This document shows positions 1 to 7,599 of a stretch of DNA of 64,000 nt, piece by piece (positions within the stretch are counted from its first letter, which is position 1; each line of letters begins with the position of its first letter). The notes under the pieces are model-generated. The model was given only the letters and a program-made list of their open reading frames with translations, did no database searches and was not told the origin of the DNA. The DNA comes from Yeguia hominis (GTDB lineage Bacteria; Bacillota; Clostridia; Oscillospirales; Acutalibacteraceae): NCBI RefSeq assembly GCF_014384705.1, contig NZ_JACRSN010000001.1, forward strand, positions 236,398-300,397, written 5' to 3'. Both the position numbers and the translations under genes were made by a program.

Positions 1-905
1 TCATCCGGACGCTCCGTATACAAAAGGATCTGCGGCATTGTCTGCATGCGGTCATACAGGCGCTGCATCAGCCGAATCTCATGGTGCAGCACCCGATCCG
101 TCCCCATCCTTTTCACATAACGGATTCCCGCATACAGCCCCATGATTCCCGGTACGTTTACCGTTCCGCTTTCAAAGCGTTCCGGCAGTTCTTCCGGCTG
201 ATCGTAAGACACAGAATTGGTTCCCGTTCCGCCTTCAATCAGCGTCGAAAGCGTTTCCCCGTGTCTTGCAATCAGGATTCCGGTTCCCATCGGGCCGTAA
301 AGCCCTTTGTGGCCCGGCATGCAAAGAAAGTCGATCCCGCTGTCCGCCATATCCATCGGCAGAACGCCTGCGCTCTGTGCGCAATCCACTGCAACCGGAA
401 TTTCATATTGATGTGCCAGCGCGGCAATCCGTTCTACCGGCAGCCGAATTCCAAAGACATTGGAGGCGTGCGTACAGACAATGAGTTTTGTGTTCGGACG
501 AATCGCCTTGCGGAAAGCGTCCACCGTCGCATCATTGTCTCCCGGAACCACCTGCGCCGCCGTCCAGGACACACCGGACTTTTCAAGCGCGTGCAGCGGC
601 CGCATGACCGCATTGTGCTCCAGGCAGGAAGTCACCGCGTGATCTCCGCTGTGCAGCATCCCTTTGATCACAAAATTCAGCGCACTGGTACAATTGAGCG
701 TAAAAACCACACATTCCGGTCCCGGTGCATGGAAAAAGTCCGCCGTTTCCTCCCTGCAGCGATAAACCGCCTCCGCTGTTGCAGCAGACATCGCATGCCC
801 GCTTCTCCCAGGATTTGCTCCGAATTGCATCATTGCGCCACGGACCGCATTTTGAACCGTCACAGGTTTCGGATACGTTGTCGCGGCATTATCCAGATAA
901 ATCAA
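1..905 (-). CDS. Class V aminotransferase / cysteine desulfurase family protein (3' part cut by window edge)
   Basis: PLP enzyme of the aminotransferase class V fold, cysteine desulfurase-like group. Translating the minus strand gives an N-terminus LIYLDNAATTYPKP, the usual first strand of this family, and further on MPGHKGLYGPMGTGIL, which carries the PLP-binding lysine in an HKG context. About 301 residues are visible and the C-terminus lies outside the window. The start is a TTG at 905-903 that overlaps the stop of the DUF3343 gene in a TTGA, so the two are translationally coupled. In Firmicutes this pair commonly accompanies sulfur or selenium transfer genes. The exact substrate is not shown by the sequence. 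Confidence 0.88.
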   Translation of the reverse strand, partial: MIYLDNAATTYPKPVTVQNAVRGAMMQFGANPGRSGHAMSAATAEAVYRCREETADFFHAPGPECVVFTLNCTSALNFVIKGMLHSGDHAVTSCLEHNAVMRPLHALEKSGVSWTAAQVVPGDNDATVDAFRKAIRPNTKLIVCTHASNVFGIRLPVERIAALAHQYEIPVAVDCAQSAGVLPMDMADSGIDFLCMPGHKGLYGPMGTGILIARHGETLSTLIEGGTGTNSVSYDQPEELPERFESGTVNVPGIMGLYAGIRYVKRMGTDRVLHHEIRLMQRLYDRMQTMPQILLYTERPD

Positions 906-1129
906 GGCAAATTCCCCCGTTCTTCCCGGCGCAACACACGAATTCCGGCTTCCTGTAAAAGCGTTTCCGCTTCCGAAGCGCCTTCTGAAACATTTATTCC
1001 ATATCCGCAACCGGCACCGCCGCCGATATGCGGGATTCGTTCTACAGATGCTCGAAATCCGTTTTTGACCAAGAGGTTTTTTCCTTTCATCGCATACGTG
1101 ACCGACCCGACGATTAATAAGATTTTCAA
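902..1129 (-). CDS. DUF3343 putative sulfur/selenium carrier-like small protein
   Basis: A 75-residue protein beginning (M)KILLIVGSVTYAMKGKNLL and containing a Gly/Cys turn GGGAGCGYGI in the middle, which fits DUF3343, a family often described as a putative Se/S carrier. I chose the TTG at 1129 because GAGAGGTG sits a few bases upstream; a longer reading from an ATG at 1165 has no ribosome binding site. Its stop overlaps the start of the cysteine desulfurase-like gene. The family function is not proven experimentally; the role is inferred from the neighbour. Confidence 0.75.
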   Translation of the reverse strand: MKILLIVGSVTYAMKGKNLLVKNGFRASVERIPHIGGGAGCGYGINVSEGASEAETLLQEAGIRVLRREERGNLP

Positions 1130-1200
1130 AGCTATCACCTCTCTGCCGTACCTGCTGTGCCGCATCCAGGCCGCACAGCGGTACTGTTCCAGAATATGTT

Positions 1201-1229
1201 GTCATACACCCGCCTGTTCTTTTTGCAAA
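1201..1229 (-). promoter_or_regulatory. Candidate promoter for the DUF3343 / aminotransferase pair
   Basis: On the minus strand TTTGCA (1229-1224) and TATGAC (1206-1201) are 17 bp apart, about 70 bp upstream of the TTG start. The -10 is imperfect. The rest of the gap between 1130 and 1464 holds no gene I can support; a TATGAT at 1422-1427 may be the -10 for the rightward proX gene, but its -35 is poor. Confidence 0.3.
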
Positions 1230-1464
1230 ACCATCGGAATGTACCGGGCATTTTAGCCGGTTGTAAAAAACATTTGGAAAACGCCGCATTTCTGTGTAGA
1301 AACCATCGTTTCGAAAACTTCCTGTTTCTGCGCGCGTAAGGATCGTTCCGACGGCTTTGCTCTCGGATTTTCCAAAACTGGCCTGCGCTCCAAACCAGTA
1401 GCCAAAAGTGCAAAACTGTGCTATGATAAAAAATTCAATCCGCAGTTTATCAGGAGGAGTTCCC

Positions 1465-1953
1465 ATGAACAAACAGGAGATTTACAACTACTTAAACGAG
1501 AACCATATCTGGCACGAAATCACGGAACACAAGGCCGTTTACAACATGGCGGAACTTTCCGCTGTCACGCTGCCCTATCCGGAAGCAGACGCTAAAAATC
1601 TTTTTGTCCGGGATGATAAGAAACGAACCTACTATCTGATCACCGTAAAAGGCGACCGGCGTGTCGATCTGAAAGAATTCCGGAAAACCCACCATACACG
1701 CCCGCTGTCTTTTGCCTCCGAAAACGATTTAATGGAGCTTCTCCATCTGGTTCCGGGTTCGGTAACGCCCCTCGGCCTTTTGAATGACGCCGCGTGCCGC
1801 GTTCAGTTTTTTCTGGACGAAGCCTTTCTGGAGACTCCGGGGCTGATCGGCGTCCACCCGAACGAAAACACGGCCACCGTATGGCTGCACACGGAAGCAC
1901 TTTTGTCCATACTCCGGGATCACGGAACTTCCGTCCACGTGGTGCAGTTCTGA
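1465..1953 (+). CDS. Prolyl-tRNA editing protein, ProX/YbaK family
   Basis: A 162-residue YbaK/EbsC-domain protein that would hydrolyse mischarged Ala- or Cys-tRNA(Pro) in trans. The N-terminus MNKQEIYNYLNENHIWHEI and the internal KNLFVRDDKKRTYYLITVKGD are typical of free-standing ProX/PrdX editing domains. The start is set by AGGAGG at 1452-1457, seven bases upstream of the ATG at 1465. It is a single rightward gene between two leftward groups. Length matches the family. Which misacylated tRNA it prefers cannot be told from sequence alone. Confidence 0.85.
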   Translation: MNKQEIYNYLNENHIWHEITEHKAVYNMAELSAVTLPYPEADAKNLFVRDDKKRTYYLITVKGDRRVDLKEFRKTHHTRPLSFASENDLMELLHLVPGSVTPLGLLNDAACRVQFFLDEAFLETPGLIGVHPNENTATVWLHTEALLSILRDHGTSVHVVQF

Positions 1954-2024
1954 GCGAAACGCTGCGGCCGCCATTTTTTGCGGTGCCGTTCCACATAATT
2001 GTCAAACCATCCTGCTAAAACTGC

Positions 2025-2067
2025 AAAAGCCGGGCAGTACGGAGGGCTTTCGTGCTGTCCGGCTTTT
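2025..2067 (+). terminator. Rho-independent terminator after proX
   Basis: AAAAGCCGGGCAG pairs with CTGTCCGGCTTTT (one G-U pair) across a short loop, and the arm ends in TTTT. It lies between the convergent proX and ispF genes and could act in both directions. Confidence 0.7.
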
Positions 2068-2100
2068 CATACTGCGTTCGCAGGGCATTTTTACAAGAAG

Positions 2101-2135
2101 GCCGCGTACAGCTTTTTCGGCTGTGCGCGGCTTTT
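2101..2135 (+). terminator. Second hairpin terminator, proX/ispF convergent gap
   Basis: GCCGCGTACAGC pairs with GCTGTGCGCGGC and is followed by TTTT. It probably serves as backup for proX, or for the leftward operon ending at ispF. Confidence 0.55.
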
Positions 2136-2192
2136 GTCAGAAAATTATATTTTTTAGGCGCAAAACGGGCATGCAGTTCTTCTGAACCAAGT

Positions 2193-2660
2193 TTAGACCA
2201 GAAGGCAAACTGCATGGGCTGCAATCCCCTCGCCGGTACCGGTAAAGCCCAGTTTTTCTTCGGTTGTCGCCTTCACGCTGACGGCATCTTCCGAAACCGC
2301 ACAGGCCTGTGCGAGTTTTTGCCGCATCGCGTCAATGTACGGTGCGAGTTTTGGACGCTGCGTAAGAATTGTCGCGTCGATATTCCCGATTTGATACCCG
2401 TGTTCCCGCAATCGCGCCGTGACCGACCGCAACAGCATGAGGCTATCCGCGCCGGCATAAGCAGGATCCGTATCCGGGAACCATTTCCCGATATCACCGA
2501 GCGCAGCGGCACCCAACAGCGCATCCATCACCGCATGCGTCAGCACATCAGCGTCAGAGTGTCCCAGAAGTCCTTTTCCCCATGGGATTTCCACCCCACC
2601 GAGAATCAGCTTACGTCCGCCCACAAGGCGATGCACATCATATCCATGTCCGATCCGCAT
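2193..2660 (-). CDS. ispF: 2-C-methyl-D-erythritol 2,4-cyclodiphosphate synthase
   Basis: Cytosolic enzyme of the MEP isoprenoid pathway that cyclises CDP-methylerythritol 2-phosphate to MEcPP with loss of CMP. The 155 residues cover the full family length. The N-terminal GHGYDVHRL supplies the metal-binding Asp and His, and GLLGHSDADVLTHAVMDALLGAAALGD is the second signature. The start at 2660 overlaps the end of ispD by 23 bp, so translation is coupled. The pair is the last part of the leftward oxidoreductase operon. Confidence 0.97.
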   Translation of the reverse strand: MRIGHGYDVHRLVGGRKLILGGVEIPWGKGLLGHSDADVLTHAVMDALLGAAALGDIGKWFPDTDPAYAGADSLMLLRSVTARLREHGYQIGNIDATILTQRPKLAPYIDAMRQKLAQACAVSEDAVSVKATTEEKLGFTGTGEGIAAHAVCLLV

Positions 2661-3375
2661 ATTCTTCCCCCCATGCGCGAAGGATCGCTTCCGCCAGCAC
2701 CAGATCTTCCGGCGTCGTAATTTTCAGGTTCGTCGCGTCGCCGTCGCACAAATGCACCGAGATGCCGGCCCGCTCCGCAAGCTGGCAATCGTCTGTATAT
2801 TCCCCGCCGTTTTCGCGCGCATACTTGGCCGCCTGCAGATATAAATCGCGCCGAAACACCTGCGGTGTCTGTACGGCACGTAAGGTACTGCGTTCCGGCG
2901 TCTGCAGCACCATACCGTCCGCGCCGCTGACCTTAATTGTATCTTTCACCGATGTTGCAAGCACAGAGACGCCATAGCGGCACGCATCCGCGACCACACG
3001 GTTGACCGCAGCCGGACGAATCAGCGGTCTTGCTCCGTCCTGAATGGCCAGATACTGCGCCTTTCCGGAAACTGCTGCAACGCCGTTCCATACGGATTCC
3101 TGTCGTGTCTTTCCGCCGGAAACAATCGCAGAGATTTTGGAAATCTCTCTGGAAAACGGCTCAATTTCCGGCAAATCCGCCTGTCTGCAAACAACCACAA
3201 TTTCCCCAATGCTGTCCGAAAGCTGGAGCGCACGCAAGGTTCGCAAAAGGACCGGCACACCTAAAAGGCTGAGCAGCTGTTTGGAGCCGCCGAGTCCCAT
3301 ACGGGATGAATCTCCGGCGGCAACCACCACTGCGGAGCAAACGGGAAACCGGAACGTTTCTTTTTTCTCTTCCAT
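2638..3375 (-). CDS. ispD: 2-C-methyl-D-erythritol 4-phosphate cytidylyltransferase
   Basis: MEP pathway enzyme that transfers CMP from CTP to methylerythritol phosphate. The 245-residue protein has the nucleotidyltransferase loop AAGDSSRMGLGGSKQ near residue 20, a slightly diverged form of the usual AAGxGxRMGxxxxKQ. Further family blocks are QDGARPLI and TPQVFRRDL. It starts eight bases after the oxidoreductase gamma subunit and overlaps ispF, so isoprenoid precursor synthesis appears transcriptionally linked to the ferredoxin-dependent oxidoreductase. Confidence 0.96.
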   Translation of the reverse strand: MEEKKETFRFPVCSAVVVAAGDSSRMGLGGSKQLLSLLGVPVLLRTLRALQLSDSIGEIVVVCRQADLPEIEPFSREISKISAIVSGGKTRQESVWNGVAAVSGKAQYLAIQDGARPLIRPAAVNRVVADACRYGVSVLATSVKDTIKVSGADGMVLQTPERSTLRAVQTPQVFRRDLYLQAAKYARENGGEYTDDCQLAERAGISVHLCDGDATNLKITTPEDLVLAEAILRAWGEEYADRTWI

Positions 3376-3383
3376 GCGGCCAA

Positions 3384-3917
3384 TTACTGCGCTGCGCCGA
3401 TCTGAATCGCCTTGCGGTTAAGATCGAGCATTGCAGCCTTTTTCGGCGGAATACATTTTTGCAGCGCGTGGTCAAGCGTTTCGTCCGAGCAGAAAGAAAG
3501 CTCCTTGTGCAGTTTCCCGAGCAAAATGATGTTTGCAAGGCCGCTCAGGCCGTTCTGGTCCGCAAGCTTTGTTGCCGGGACATAGAAAACCTGTACATCT
3601 GTACGCTCCACCTTTTTCTCGATCAGAGAGCTATCCACCAGGACGGTGCCGCCCGGCTCCACCGCATCAATAAATTTATCGAGGGAAGGCAGGTTCATCG
3701 CTACGAGCACATTGGGATTGACAACCAGCGGCGAGCCGATCGGTTTGTCAGAAATACAGACGCTGCAGTTTGCCGTACCGCCGCGCATTTCCGGCCCGTA
3801 AGAAGGCAGCCAGGAAATCTCTTTTTCATCGAGCAGTCCGGAATAGGCGAGTACCTTTCCGGCAAACAAAATGCCCTGTCCGCCGAATCCGGCAAGGATG
3901 ATATCCAGATTTTTCAT
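3384..3917 (-). CDS. 2-oxoacid:ferredoxin oxidoreductase, gamma subunit
   Basis: The 177-residue gamma-type subunit begins MKNLDIILAGFGGQGILFAGKVLA, the standard GxGGQG nucleotide-binding start of this domain, and contains SYGPEMRGGTANCSV, another hallmark. With the ferredoxin, alpha and beta proteins it forms a four-subunit enzyme that oxidatively decarboxylates a 2-oxoacid to an acyl-CoA while reducing ferredoxin. Its start overlaps the beta-subunit stop by 4 bp (ATGA). Substrate (2-oxoglutarate, branched-chain 2-oxoacid or other) cannot be fixed from the sequence. Confidence 0.92.
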   Translation of the reverse strand: MKNLDIILAGFGGQGILFAGKVLAYSGLLDEKEISWLPSYGPEMRGGTANCSVCISDKPIGSPLVVNPNVLVAMNLPSLDKFIDAVEPGGTVLVDSSLIEKKVERTDVQVFYVPATKLADQNGLSGLANIILLGKLHKELSFCSDETLDHALQKCIPPKKAAMLDLNRKAIQIGAAQ

Positions 3918-4669
3918 TTCGCGTCACCTCCGGCTGTCACGTCTTTATATACGCCGAGCGGATAGTAGGGAATCATATTTTCCCGCAGCCACGTAAGCGC
4001 TTCAATCGGATCCAGGCCCCAGTTTGTCGGGCAGGTGGAAAGCACCTCGACAATCGAGTATCCGCGTCCCTCAATCTGATTCTGGAATGCCTTTTTAATG
4101 GCCTTCTTGGCAATGTTGACATTCTTTACGCAGTCGACGGTCACGCGCTGTGCCAATGCAACGCCGTCTAAAGTGGAAAGCATCTCGCAGACCCGCACCG
4201 GATAGCCGGCGGTTTTGATATCGCGTCCGTAAGGGGTCGTCTGCGTTACCTGCTCCGGCAGAGACGTCGGCGCCATCTGGCCGCCTGTCATACCGTAGAT
4301 TGCATTGTTGATAAAGATCACCGTGATGTTTTCTCCACGCGTTGCGGCATGGACGGTTTCCGCCGTACCGATTGCGGCGAGATCGCCGTCGCCCTGATAC
4401 GTAAAGATCACATTTTCCGGATGCGCACGTTTGAGTCCGGTTGCAACTGCCGGTGCACGCCCGTGCGGCGCCTGTACCATATCGCAGGTAAAGAAGTCAT
4501 AGTTCATAACCGAGCATCCGACCGGTGCGACACCGACTGTGTGTCCTTCAATTCCCAGTTCATCGATCGTCTGCGCCACCAAACGGTGGACAATCCCGTG
4601 CGTACAGCCCGGGCAGAAATTCATTGTAACATTTGCAAGCGATTTCGGTCTTGAAAATACCACTGCCAT
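3914..4669 (-). CDS. 2-oxoacid:ferredoxin oxidoreductase, beta (thiamine pyrophosphate) subunit
   Basis: The 251-residue TPP-binding subunit has the cysteine-containing start NFCPGCTHGIVHRL, the TPP/Mg motif GDGDLAAIG followed by NNAIYGMTGGQMAPT, as in KorB/VorC-type proteins. It would bind thiamine pyrophosphate and carry out the decarboxylation at the interface with the alpha subunit. Start and alpha-subunit stop share one base at 4669, so synthesis is tightly coupled. Confidence 0.93.
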   Translation of the reverse strand: MAVVFSRPKSLANVTMNFCPGCTHGIVHRLVAQTIDELGIEGHTVGVAPVGCSVMNYDFFTCDMVQAPHGRAPAVATGLKRAHPENVIFTYQGDGDLAAIGTAETVHAATRGENITVIFINNAIYGMTGGQMAPTSLPEQVTQTTPYGRDIKTAGYPVRVCEMLSTLDGVALAQRVTVDCVKNVNIAKKAIKKAFQNQIEGRGYSIVEVLSTCPTNWGLDPIEALTWLRENMIPYYPLGVYKDVTAGGDAK

Positions 4670-5730
4670 TATTTTGCACCTCCTGTGATCGTTTCAATCT
4701 CGTGGAGGATCTCGCCCGGCGTCGGAATGACACCGCCGGTGCGTCCGAAGAAGGACACCGAACATTTTCCGTTTACTGCTAGACGGACATCGTCCACCAT
4801 CTGTCCTTTGGACATCTCCACCGAGAGGAACGCTTTAACATGCTCTGCTGCATGGGCAATCGCGTCATTCGGGAACGGCCAAAGTGTAATCGGCCGAATC
4901 ATCCCGACACGGATTCCGTTTTCTCTGGCCTTATTTACTGCGCTGCGTGCAACACGAGAGGACGCACCATAAGCAACCACAACAAGCTCTGCGTCATCCA
5001 CAAGGTATTCCTCTGCGCGCTGTTCCGTCTTTTCAATGACTGCATATCGCTTAAAGCGCTCGTTGACTGTATCCTCCAGCTTTTGCGGCGTGAGGTACAA
5101 GGAGTTAATCACATTGTGCGGACGTTTATTGTGATGGCCGCAGGTCGCCCAGGGCCGTTCCGGAATTTTTTCAATGCGCGGCGGAAGTTCCACCGGTTCC
5201 ATCATCTGGCCGAGCATGCCGTCTGCGAGGATCATGGTCGGCATCCGGTATTTGTCTCCGAGATCAAAGGCGTCCGAAACGAGGTCCACCATTTCCTGCA
5301 CAGTAGAAGGCGCAAGCACCAGCACGTGGAAATCACCGTGGCCGGCAGATTTTGTCGCGAGCCAGTAATCCGACTGGGACGGCTGGATTCCGCCGAGGCC
5401 GGGACCGCCGCGCTGGACGTTGATAATCAGCGCCGGAAGATCAGAACCGGCAATATAGGACATGCCCTCCATTTTCAGGCTAATTCCAGGAGAGGAAGAA
5501 GAAGTCATTGCACGTACGCCGGCGGCAGAGGCGCCCAACACCATGTTGATTGCCGCAATTTCGGATTCTGCCTGCAGATAGGTGCCGCCCTCTTTGGGCA
5601 TCCGTTTTGCCATGTAAGCAGCCAGCTCCGTCTGCGGTGTAATCGGGTACCCGAAGAAATGGCGGCAGCCCGCACGGATTGCAGCTTCTGCAAGGGCCTC
5701 GTTGCCCTTCATCAAAACTTTTTCAGCCAT
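4669..5730 (-). CDS. 2-oxoacid:ferredoxin oxidoreductase, alpha subunit (VorB/KorA type)
   Basis: The 353-residue alpha subunit begins MAEKVLMKGNEALAEAAIRAGCRHFFGYPITPQTEL, the pyrimidine-binding domain of this family. It then shows AESEIAAINMVLGASAAGVRAMTSSSSPG, which contributes to the active site. Automated annotation usually calls this type 3-methyl-2-oxobutanoate dehydrogenase subunit VorB. It follows the ferredoxin gene after only 10 bp and precedes the beta subunit with a one-base overlap. Confidence 0.92.
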   Translation of the reverse strand: MAEKVLMKGNEALAEAAIRAGCRHFFGYPITPQTELAAYMAKRMPKEGGTYLQAESEIAAINMVLGASAAGVRAMTSSSSPGISLKMEGMSYIAGSDLPALIINVQRGGPGLGGIQPSQSDYWLATKSAGHGDFHVLVLAPSTVQEMVDLVSDAFDLGDKYRMPTMILADGMLGQMMEPVELPPRIEKIPERPWATCGHHNKRPHNVINSLYLTPQKLEDTVNERFKRYAVIEKTEQRAEEYLVDDAELVVVAYGASSRVARSAVNKARENGIRVGMIRPITLWPFPNDAIAHAAEHVKAFLSVEMSKGQMVDDVRLAVNGKCSVSFFGRTGGVIPTPGEILHEIETITGGAK

Positions 5731-5740
5731 TTATGTAACA

Positions 5741-5947
5741 CTACCTTTCTACTGTAATTGCCGTATCCGGACACATGATTGCACAGCTGCAGCAGCCGGT
5801 GCATTTTTCTGCTTCCAGCATTTCCGCCGGATGGTGTCCTTTTGCGTTGATTCGATCCTTTGCAAGCGCAATCAGCTTTTTGGGACATGCATATACGCAC
5901 ATTCCGCAGCCCTTGCAGATGGATTCGTCCACGATGATTTTTGCCAT
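5741..5947 (-). CDS. 2x[4Fe-4S] ferredoxin subunit of the 2-oxoacid oxidoreductase
   Basis: A 68-residue protein with two four-cysteine clusters, CKGCGMCVYACPKK and CTGCCSCAIMCPDT, each predicted to bind a [4Fe-4S] centre. It is the electron-transfer (delta) subunit of the oxidoreductase encoded immediately downstream. The ATG at 5947 is preferred over an adjacent GTG at 5950 because AGGAGG at 5961-5956 is then eight bases away. It is the first gene of the leftward operon ending with ispF. Confidence 0.92.
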   Translation of the reverse strand: MAKIIVDESICKGCGMCVYACPKKLIALAKDRINAKGHHPAEMLEAEKCTGCCSCAIMCPDTAITVER

Positions 5948-6096
5948 CACGAATACCTCCTGTTTTCAAAAATCAATCGGAATTTTGAGCCGGCAGTTCA
6001 CAGGCTCATTCCATTTTTGCTGAAACTTTCTGCGTTTTCTTTACAAAACGCCCAAACAGCATGTTCGCTCCGCTTTGGGGAACATCCTGCTTTTTC

Positions 6097-6576
6097 TCAT
6101 TTGAGGACCGTTTCGGCCCAGCTTTTCAGTTCCGCCTCACCGGCGCCCGCCGGGAACCGTTTGCCCTCTTTCAGAACCGCGCCTCTGCAGGAGGCCGCCA
6201 GTTCTTTGCAGGTATCTCCCATTCCGCTGCCGCCGGAAGTTGCCAGCGGAACAATCGTCTTTCCGGTCAGGTCATACTGCTCCAGGAAGCTGTTGATGAT
6301 CGTCGGCGCAACATACCACCAAATCGGGAACGCCACGAACACCGTATCATACTGATCCATATGCTCCACAGCATTGGCAATCGGCGGACGGAAAGACTTA
6401 TTCTGCATTTCCACACTGCTGCGGCTATTTTTGTTTGTCCAGTCCAGGTCAGCCTGCGTATAGGGCTGCTCCGGCCGGATTTCATGCAGATCCGCATGGA
6501 TCGCAGTAGCCAGTTTTTTGGCCAGCTTTGCAGTTACACCGCTGGCGCTGAAATAAGCAACCAAACTCTTTGACAT
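6097..6576 (-). CDS. Flavodoxin family protein
   Basis: A 159-residue flavodoxin-like protein that begins MSKSLVAYFSASGVTAKLAKKLA, matching the phosphate-binding loop of FMN flavodoxins. It continues with VFVAFPIWWYVAPTIINSFLEQYDLTGKTIVPLATSGGSGMG, typical of small NADPH/FMN flavodoxins rather than long-chain ones. The ATG at 6576 has AAGGAG nine bases upstream; an in-frame ATG at 6648 has no binding site. It stands alone upstream of the ferredoxin operon on the same strand, separated by about 150 bp, and may be a redox partner, which is only inference. Confidence 0.88.
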   Translation of the reverse strand: MSKSLVAYFSASGVTAKLAKKLATAIHADLHEIRPEQPYTQADLDWTNKNSRSSVEMQNKSFRPPIANAVEHMDQYDTVFVAFPIWWYVAPTIINSFLEQYDLTGKTIVPLATSGGSGMGDTCKELAASCRGAVLKEGKRFPAGAGEAELKSWAETVLK

Positions 6577-6752
6577 GACACGATTCTCCTTTTCAAATTT
6601 TTTGCAAGAGCGTTTTCCAGACAGTTCGACCGTTTTTACAGTTTGCAAAAGGCTGTCCTGCAGCTCTTCTCACAGGAACACACCGTGCGGCTGCAAACAG
6701 CCGGCCGTCAGCCCTGGAATCCGACAAAATTCGCCAAAAACATGCAAAGCAC

Positions 6753-7391
6753 TCATTCCCACGGGGAACGAACATAAATCGTAACGGGATAAAGATTCGG
6801 GATATCCGCAAGTTCTGCGGCGCAGGCACGCGGCGCCGTTGTAAAACGCAGCGGCAAAGCGAGGCGTTTTTCTGTCTGTGCAGCATACGAAAGAGAATCC
6901 CGGATCGTCTGCGCTGTGGTTTCGCCTTTCAGGTGTGAATTGTTGACAATTCCGGTGGCCTTCAGACGGCTGGATGTTTCAATTTCCCGCAAAAGCGATT
7001 CCGCTTCCGCCGGTTCGGTTGAAAGCACCCGGTAGCGGTTAATCACGTAGAGCATCTCATAATCAACCGCGTGCAGCTTTTTGGAAAAGCTGCCGAGCAC
7101 TGCCGCGCCGGCGTCGTCTCCGCCGACATCGAAGATTACCGTATTGCCGCTCTCGAATACTGAGGCGATCCGCGGGGAAATGACCGGCAGGTCGAGGTTG
7201 GTGTTGGCATAAAGCGGTGCAATCAGCTCTACACCATGCTGTGCAAGCAGCTCTCCGTACTCAGAAGACCGAAAATACGGATTAATCAGATCCAAATCGA
7301 CCAGCGTCACTTTTTTTCCGGATTTGGCGGCATCCAATGCAAGATTCAGGGCAAGATTGGTCTTCCCGCAGCCGTAATGACCGCAGATCAC
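6753..7391 (-). CDS. ParA/MinD-like P-loop ATPase
   Basis: The protein has a Walker A motif GHYGCGKTNLALNLA at its very start, VTLVDLDLINPYFRSSE as the switch/Walker A' region and TVIFDVGGDDAGAAVLG as the Walker B region, so it belongs to the SIMIBI ParA/CobB-like ATPases. I set the start at a GTG (7391) because AAAGGA lies seven bases upstream; that gives 212 residues and begins right at strand 1. An ATC at 7415 behind GGGGGA is a less likely alternative, and the promoter at 7480-7508 rules out the long reading from 7685. The client is unknown. Confidence 0.72.
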   Translation of the reverse strand: MICGHYGCGKTNLALNLALDAAKSGKKVTLVDLDLINPYFRSSEYGELLAQHGVELIAPLYANTNLDLPVISPRIASVFESGNTVIFDVGGDDAGAAVLGSFSKKLHAVDYEMLYVINRYRVLSTEPAEAESLLREIETSSRLKATGIVNNSHLKGETTAQTIRDSLSYAAQTEKRLALPLRFTTAPRACAAELADIPNLYPVTIYVRSPWE

Positions 7392-7479
7392 TAGAAAATC
7401 CTTTGAAATGCCGATACCGCATTCCCCCTTTTTCAGAGAATTCCAGCGGATTCTTTTCTGTATAAATATCCGCAATACG

Positions 7480-7508
7480 ATTATACCACGCTTATCTCTG
7501 CAATTCAA
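7480..7508 (-). promoter_or_regulatory. Sigma-A type promoter for the ParA-like ATPase
   Basis: TTGAAT (7508-7503), 17 bp, extended -10 TGGTATAAT (TATAAT 7485-7480) on the minus strand. A start near 7475 gives a leader of 80-90 bases before the chosen GTG. Confidence 0.7.
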
Positions 7509-7599
7509 ATATTCCGTCCTACAGCAATCAAAATCGCGCAGAACTGAAATTTGTCTATTTTCATGGAAGCATTCCTGTGCACCGGTCAAAGCGCTGCTG

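Noticed and set aside
81..1256. Plus-strand open frame of 391 codons at the left edge
   Set aside because: The minus strand there encodes a clear PLP aminotransferase and a DUF3343 protein; the plus-strand reading has no domain or binding site.
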